Assembly (NCBI RefSeq): GCF_003236365.1
Contig: NZ_POTZ01000011.1
Coordinates: 1 to 37,668, forward strand
Origin: Streptomyces sp. NTH33
Lineage (GTDB): Bacteria > Actinomycetota > Actinomycetes > Streptomycetales > Streptomycetaceae
Length of the DNA stretch: 37,668 nt
Reading direction: 5' to 3'
Part shown: positions 33,820 to 37,668 of the stretch, one piece after another
Position numbering within the stretch: position 1 is the stretch's first letter
How the letters are laid out: every line of letters begins with the position of its first letter
Translations under genes and position numbers: made by a program
The notes under the pieces: generated by a model
The model's input: only the letters and a program-made list of their open reading frames with translations
What the model was told of the DNA's origin: nothing
The model's database searches: none

Positions 33820-33867
33820 ATCATAACCCTGTTCACTTGCATATGCATGAGCAGATGCACGTGCACG
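33820..33867 (-). promoter_or_regulatory. 28-bp shared element, copy 2, and DUF397 promoter
   Basis: On the minus strand the element (33840-33867) begins CGTGCACGTGCATCTGC and ends CATGCATATG. ATGCAT (33843-33848) lies 17 bp before a good -10, TATGAT (33820-33825). The element ends 82 bp before the DUF397 start, close to the 74 bp of copy 1, and in the same orientation to its gene. Confidence 0.75.
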
Positions 33868-33876
33868 GGGAGTGGT

Positions 33877-34074
33877 TCAGTGGTTACAGCATTGAGTTCC
33901 GCTCCACCGGAGCCGGTGAAGCGTCTGCCCCGACTCCCGCAGGACATGCGAGCGCTGTCCCCCGTCCATGATCTTCCGCGCCGTCATCCACGCCGTCATC
34001 CGCGCCGGGTCGTCCGGATCGAATCCTTCGTGCACCAGGAAGAGACGCATACCGCGGCTCTCGTGTTCCGGCCT
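33877..34074 (-). pseudogene. C-terminal remnant of an SRPBCC/AHSA1 protein
   Basis: The reading frame ending at 33877 contains MRLFLVHEGFDPDD and, after a short insertion, ARKIMDGGQRSHVL. These resemble the last ~50 residues of SRPBCC (AHSA1-type) proteins that normally follow an ArsR gene. The rest of the ~150-aa domain is missing, and there is no start with a ribosome site. The repeated MTAWMTARK region looks like a small internal duplication. Confidence 0.55.
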
Positions 34075-34385
34075 TTGTGTGAGCGTCCGGTGAACGGGGC
34101 GGGCCGGATCGGCGTCGGTCCATCGGGTATGCGGTCCAGCAGTTCGCCGAGGTCCTTCATCCGGCCGCGCCAGAACCGCTCGTACGGGTGGAGCCGGTCC
34201 TGCACCTCGGCGAGCGGGGCCGCCAGAAGGCGGTGGATGCGCTGTCGGCCGGAGCGCTGCTCGGAGACGAGACCGGCCTCCCGGAGCGCCTTGAGGTGTT
34301 CCGGGAGGCCGGGGCACCGCATGTCGAAGCGGCCGGCCAGGGCCTGGACGGGCCGGGGTCCCTCGTCGCGCAGCAGCCGCAGCAC
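33996..34385 (-). pseudogene. decayed ArsR-family regulator
   Basis: Residues corresponding to 34385-34130 read as an ArsR winged helix: VLRLLRDEGPRPVQALAGRF, then HLKALREAGLVSEQRSGRQR and PYERFWRGRMKDLGELLDR. The frame is closed upstream by TGA only 12 codons before this point, so the first helix is lost or lies in another frame. The recognition helix (DMRCPGLPEHLKAL) departs from the family pattern DMSRPAVSEHLKVL. After about 85 residues the frame runs into unrelated sequence. Confidence 0.55.
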
Positions 34386-34532
34386 CTCGCGGCGGCGGCC
34401 AGAAGGCTTCCTTCTCCGTCAGCCGTAGGGAAACTCCTGCACATCAAGGGGTATGCGTCCCACCGTGGCTGGTAACTTGCTGCGGTCGTACCGGCCGCCG
34501 GGCGGCCGGCCGGCCAGGACTTGGGGGCTTTG

Positions 34533-35030
34533 ATGACGACGGCGACCAGGGCGACCAGGGTGAGCTCGGCGGTGCGGATCGCGTCGGTGGGCCTGCTCGG
34601 CGCGCTCGCGCTGACCGCGTGCGACAGCGGCGGCTCCGACTCCAAGGGCGGCGCCACCGCCACGCCGAGCGCGAGTGCAAGCGCGAGTGCGAGTGCGAGT
34701 ACGTCCACGTCCGAGAACAACGGCGTAAATCTGGACGGCAGTTGGCTCGCCACCGCCGACGGCAGGGCCGTGGTCCTGATCGTCACCGGCAAGCAGGCCG
34801 CGCTCTTCTCGACCGACCGGACCAGGTGCACGGGGACCATCGGCGAGGAGGGCGGCAAGCACGTGTTCCACCTCGGCACGTGCAAGGCCCGTACGTCGGG
34901 CACGGTGGAGTCCGTCAACAAGACTACGCTCAGGGTCACCTGGGAGGGTGGTCTCGGTGAGGAGACGTACACCCGCTCGGAGGGCCCGGCGCTGCCGCCG
35001 AGCCTGCCCACGGCAAGTTTGGGTTCCTGA
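34533..35030 (+). CDS. small secreted lipoprotein
   Basis: A 165-aa exported protein. An N-terminal signal (RIASVGLLGALALTAC) ends in the lipobox LTAC with Cys at about 30, so it should be lipid-anchored outside the cell. A linker of alternating Ala and Ser (SASASASASASTSTS) follows, then about 95 residues with two further Cys (RTRCTGTIG and HLGTCKART) that may form a disulfide. The fold is not recognised. GGGGG lies 6-7 nt before the ATG. It has the same orientation as the next lipoprotein, 92 bp away, and a near-identical lipobox surround (TACDSG). Confidence 0.8.
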   Translation: MTTATRATRVSSAVRIASVGLLGALALTACDSGGSDSKGGATATPSASASASASASTSTSENNGVNLDGSWLATADGRAVVLIVTGKQAALFSTDRTRCTGTIGEEGGKHVFHLGTCKARTSGTVESVNKTTLRVTWEGGLGEETYTRSEGPALPPSLPTASLGS

Positions 35031-35122
35031 CGCCCCGGAGGGACGGCGCCGGGGCGGGCAACCGCGGCGCACGCCCGTACGTGATGATCCTTGGACACCG
35101 CCACGACCCGAGGAACCACTTC

Positions 35123-35671
35123 ATGCGCGCCATTCCGCTCACCGTCACCGCCCTCGCCGCGGCTCTCCTCCTCACCGCCTGCGACAGCGGCACCGACTCC
35201 GGGAGCACCGACTCCGGGAGCACCGACTCCGGGAGCAAGAACGCCGACAGCGCGGCCTGCCGGATCGGCGAGGTCGAGGTGCAGGTCGGCCCCGCCAACG
35301 CCGCGCCCGCCGCCGGGGACACGGGCAACGTGCCCGTCACCCTCACCAACCAGGGCGCCCAGTGCACCCTGGAGGGCTTCCCGGGCATCACCCTGTCCGC
35401 CGGGAGCTCCACGGCGACCGTCCCGGAGGACAGGACCGCCAGGCCGGAGAAACTCACCCTCGCCAAGGGCGGCACGGCGTCCTTCACGCTCACGTACGTG
35501 CGGGGCGAGGAGGGCGACACGAAGAGCCTCGCGGCGACGTCGCTGAAGCTCAGCCTGCCCGGAGCGGCCGGCAGCCAGGACTTCACGTGGTCCTACGGTC
35601 CGGTGCGGGGCAAGAAGGACGCGGGCGACCCGGACGCGTCGGTGACGGCCCTCCAGCAGGCGGGGGACTGA
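35123..35671 (+). CDS. DUF4232-type lipoprotein
   Basis: A 182-aa secreted lipoprotein. The signal (RAIPLTVTALAAALLLTAC) ends in lipobox LTAC at about residue 22. Three DSGST/DSGSK units follow, from an exact 15-bp repeat. The mature domain fits DUF4232: GNVPVTLTNQGAQCTLEGFPGI with the paired Cys residues, then LAKGGTASFTLTY. These domains occur widely as single-domain streptomycete surface proteins of unknown role. GAGGA lies 8 nt before the ATG. Confidence 0.82.
   Translation: MRAIPLTVTALAAALLLTACDSGTDSGSTDSGSTDSGSKNADSAACRIGEVEVQVGPANAAPAAGDTGNVPVTLTNQGAQCTLEGFPGITLSAGSSTATVPEDRTARPEKLTLAKGGTASFTLTYVRGEEGDTKSLAATSLKLSLPGAAGSQDFTWSYGPVRGKKDAGDPDASVTALQQAGD
35192..35236 (+). repeat. 15-bp tandem repeat, three copies, in a lipoprotein gene
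   Basis: ACCGACTCCGGGAGC occurs three times in exact tandem at 35192, 35207 and 35222. It encodes the Thr/Asp/Ser/Gly linker just after the lipid-anchored Cys. Confidence 0.95.
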
Positions 35672-35690
35672 CGGCGGCGCCCCCGGAGTG

Positions 35691-36791
35691 TCAGCGCAGC
35701 CGGGGGCGGGACCTCACCTCGGCCCGGTCCGCCGCCTGGGCGCCCTCCGTCCAGCCGGCCTCGTCGGTCACGCCACGCAGGCGGGTGGTGGCCGTCTCCG
35801 GGAACATGCGGTCCAGGCGGTCGGCGACCGCGACGTCCCGGCTCGCCAGGACGGGGAGCAGGTCCTCGGTGACCTGGGCCTCGGCGGCGGCCGCGAGGCG
35901 GGTGCCGATGCGGTGGGCGTAGGCGGCGAGGAAGGACTGCCGGAAGGTCCTGGTGCGCCTGCGCCCGCTCGCACGCTGTGCCGCCTCCGCCCTGGTCATC
36001 GCGGTCGTGGCCTGGACCAGCAGTGAGGTGTGGAGCAGTTCGACCGCTTCCAGGTCGGCCTCGAAGCCGACGACCGTGGAGAAGCCGAGGGGTTCGTTCC
36101 ACACGGCCCGGCAGTGGTTCGCCGTGGCGACCGCGTCCAGCAGCACCGCCTTGGCCTGTTCGTACGGCGGCTCGACACCGATGCGGCAGGCGCCGGGGGC
36201 GTCGGGTGACGGGGCACGAGCGGCGAGCAGCGCCTCGTCGATGCTGTGCTGCGCCATCAGCTCCTGCGCCTTCGTGCTCAGCGCCTCCGCCTCCTCCGGG
36301 AAGCCGGTCGCCTCCGCCTTGGCGAGCAGCGCCCGGATCCGGGTCAGCATGCGGGACTCGGGCCGGGGCGCGTGCGCGGACTCGTCCAGGGGTTCGAGCG
36401 CGGGCAGCCGCAACAGCAGGCGGTACAGCTCCAGGACGGCGGTGGCGTACGAGAAGCGGTCGGTGCGAGGCGGTTCCTCGGTGGTCAGCTCGTCGAGCTG
36501 GGCGGCCCAGCGCGGGCCGCGCGGCCGGTCGTGCCCCGCCTGCGCGCGGACGAGCGCCGCCAGCAGCCGTACGTGGACGTCGTCCAGTTCCCGCCGCGCG
36601 ATCCGTACGACATCGGCGGGCTGCCAGCCGCGTCGCCACGCCGCCGCGACCAACTCCTGCCCGCGCCGGGCGAGTTCGGCGTCCGCCGCGGGGTCGGCCG
36701 CCAGCAGGGAGGCACCGGTGTCGAGGGCGTCGTCGGAGGAGGCGTACAGGGCGGCGTCGAACGCGCGGTCGACAGTGCTGGGGCTGGTCAC
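35691..36791 (-). CDS. DUF2786 domain protein
   Basis: A 366-aa cytoplasmic protein. The DUF2786 core is at about 148-185: LTRIRALLAKAEATGFPEEAEALSTKAQELMAQHSID. An Ala/Arg-rich N-terminal region and a helical C-terminal half flank it; the latter includes NHCRAVWNEP and GFEADLEAVELLHTSLL, seen in longer members of the family. Function unknown; the family occurs in actinobacteria and in phage-related proteins. It is divergent from the HTH-Clp_N gene, whose promoter operators lie in the 115-bp gap. Confidence 0.85.
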   Translation of the reverse strand: MTSPSTVDRAFDAALYASSDDALDTGASLLAADPAADAELARRGQELVAAAWRRGWQPADVVRIARRELDDVHVRLLAALVRAQAGHDRPRGPRWAAQLDELTTEEPPRTDRFSYATAVLELYRLLLRLPALEPLDESAHAPRPESRMLTRIRALLAKAEATGFPEEAEALSTKAQELMAQHSIDEALLAARAPSPDAPGACRIGVEPPYEQAKAVLLDAVATANHCRAVWNEPLGFSTVVGFEADLEAVELLHTSLLVQATTAMTRAEAAQRASGRRRTRTFRQSFLAAYAHRIGTRLAAAAEAQVTEDLLPVLASRDVAVADRLDRMFPETATTRLRGVTDEAGWTEGAQAADRAEVRSRPRLR

Positions 36792-36859
36792 GTGTCGATC
36801 GTGCCATGGAGTGCGACACCTCCATCCACAGCCTGTGGACAGACATCCGCCGACCAGCT

Positions 36860-36904
36860 GTCAACTCACGGTTGACGCTGCCCCTGCGTCAACCTACGGT
36901 TGAC
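36860..36904 (+). promoter_or_regulatory. promoter with two identical-type operators (HTH-Clp_N gene)
   Basis: Two inverted repeats, GTCAACTCACGGTTGAC (36860-36876) and GTCAACCTACGGTTGAC (36888-36904), have centres 28 bp apart. The first overlaps -35 TTGACG (36872-36877). After a 17-bp spacer the second contains -10 TACGGT (36895-36900). TACGGT is 6 nt before the ATG, so the transcript is probably leaderless. The layout fits repression by steric blocking. Confidence 0.85.
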
Positions 36905-36906
36905 AC

Positions 36907-37659
36907 ATGACGAACCCCGCCATCAGGTCGAACATCCGTCTGGACGACCTCATCTCGGCCATCAAAAAAGTCCACCAGGAGCCCCTCGACCAGCTCCAGG
37001 ACGCCGTACTCGCCGCCGAGCACCTCGACGAGGTGGCGGACCACCTCATCGGTCACTTCGTCGACCAGGCACGGCGCTCCGGCGCCTCCTGGACCGACAT
37101 CGGCAAGAGCATGGGCGTCACCCGGCAGGCCGCGCAGAAGCGGTTCGTGCCCAAGGAATCGGCCGACCTCGACCCCAGCCAGGGCTTCAGCCGCTACACG
37201 CCACGCGCGCGCAAGGTCGTCATGGCCGCCCACGAGGAGGCCAAGGCGGCCAGGAGCGCCGAGGGCACGCCCGCCCACCTCGTCCTCGGCCTGCTCGGCG
37301 AACCGGAGGCCATGGCCGCCCGGGCCATCGCCGACCAGGGCGTCTCCCTGGAGGCGGTCCGCGAGGCCGCGACCGCCGCCCTGCCCCCGGCGTCCGCCGA
37401 CGCCCCCGAGCTCGTCCCGTACGGCCCGGCCGCCAAGAAGGCCCTGGAGCTCACCTTCCGCGAGGCCCTGCGCCTCGGCCACAACTACATCGGCACCGAA
37501 CACATCCTGCTGGCCCTGCTGGAGCTGGAGAACGGCGAGGGCGTCCTGAGCGGCCTCGGCCTGGACAAGGCACGCACCGAGGAGTACGTCGCGGCGGCCC
37601 TGGCGAAGCTGATGGAGGACCGCGCGCAGCAGGAACAGGGAGACGGGCACGAGGGCTGA
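36907..37659 (+). CDS. HTH plus Clp N-terminal domain protein
   Basis: A 250-aa protein without AAA+ modules. Residues about 25-80 form a helical region with a helix-turn-helix-like segment (SWTDIGKSMGVTRQAAQKRF). Residues about 92-240 carry two Clp_N repeats: FSRYTPRARKVVMAAHEEAK with TPAHLVLGLL, and YGPAAKKALELTFREAL with GHNYIGTEHILLALLE. Clp_N normally binds substrates or adaptors on ClpA/ClpC. A stand-alone copy joined to a DNA-binding segment could act as a regulator that senses or feeds the Clp system. The twin operators at its own promoter suggest autorepression. The ATG is fixed by the -10 and stops at 37659. Confidence 0.88.
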   Translation: MTNPAIRSNIRLDDLISAIKKVHQEPLDQLQDAVLAAEHLDEVADHLIGHFVDQARRSGASWTDIGKSMGVTRQAAQKRFVPKESADLDPSQGFSRYTPRARKVVMAAHEEAKAARSAEGTPAHLVLGLLGEPEAMAARAIADQGVSLEAVREAATAALPPASADAPELVPYGPAAKKALELTFREALRLGHNYIGTEHILLALLELENGEGVLSGLGLDKARTEEYVAAALAKLMEDRAQQEQGDGHEG

Positions 37660-37668
37660 CCGCCCCGC

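Noticed and set aside
34157-35119. Minus-strand 320-aa frame opposite the first lipoprotein
   Set aside because: Over the lipoprotein gene it is antisense with no recognised domain; only its end overlaps the ArsR remnant, in the wrong frame.

Overview
This window is chromosomal DNA from a Streptomyces or a close relative. It is about 70% GC with the matching codon bias. It carries actinobacterial and streptomycete marker genes: tipA, a WhiJ/AbaA-type cluster (XRE-DUF5753 regulator, HATPase, DUF397), DUF3180, a DUF2342 metalloprotease and an orphan nuoD. Synteny resembles the S. coelicolor region holding folP, ftsH, ppa and tipA. I see no prophage, insertion sequence, CRISPR array, rRNA or tRNA.

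Layout. (a) 1-10 kb, envelope and respiration: a NarL-type sensor kinase; a MidA/NDUFAF7-like methyltransferase whose 3' end overlaps an orphan nuoD2; a two-gene bacterial PH-domain operon; a coiled-coil membrane protein; a membrane-anchored esterase divergent from an MprF-type aminoacyl-lipid synthase. (b) 10-21.8 kb, conserved core: folP, a SnoaL-like gene, folB, folK and DUF3180 on +, convergent with folE, ftsH, hpt, tilS, the DUF2342 protease and a PBP4-type carboxypeptidase on -, then divergent ppa. (c) 22-31.5 kb, transport, stress and signalling: ThrE-type exporter, DedA protein with a repeat tail, tipA with its own promoter and internal TipAS start, a ClC channel followed by glutamate decarboxylase, PadR and DinB genes, and an aldehyde dehydrogenase. 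(d) 31.6-37.7 kb, regulation and accessory genes: XRE/HATPase/DUF397 cluster, decayed ArsR/SRPBCC genes, two lipoproteins, a DUF2786 protein and an HTH-Clp_N protein.

The strongest new signals are regulatory. A 28-bp element (25/28 identical) lies at the same distance and orientation upstream of the HATPase gene and of the DUF397 gene, overlapping the predicted -35 of each. Two copies of a GTCAAC-N5-GTTGAC operator sit exactly on the -35 and -10 of the HTH-Clp_N gene. Eight to nine genes show a -10 hexamer 6-7 nt before the start codon, suggesting leaderless mRNAs.

The main functional pairings are: a MidA-like arginine methyltransferase beside its likely substrate family (NuoD); a ClC channel with glutamate decarboxylase (acid resistance with a charge shunt); and an aminoacyl-lipid synthase with a possible aminoacyl-lipid hydrolase. 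Sequence oddities include a Streptomyces interspersed hairpin repeat carried in frame inside gad, an 18-bp x4 minisatellite just before the KTG box of the carboxypeptidase, and a 15-bp x8 repeat encoding a QQGY/QQGH tail on the DedA protein.
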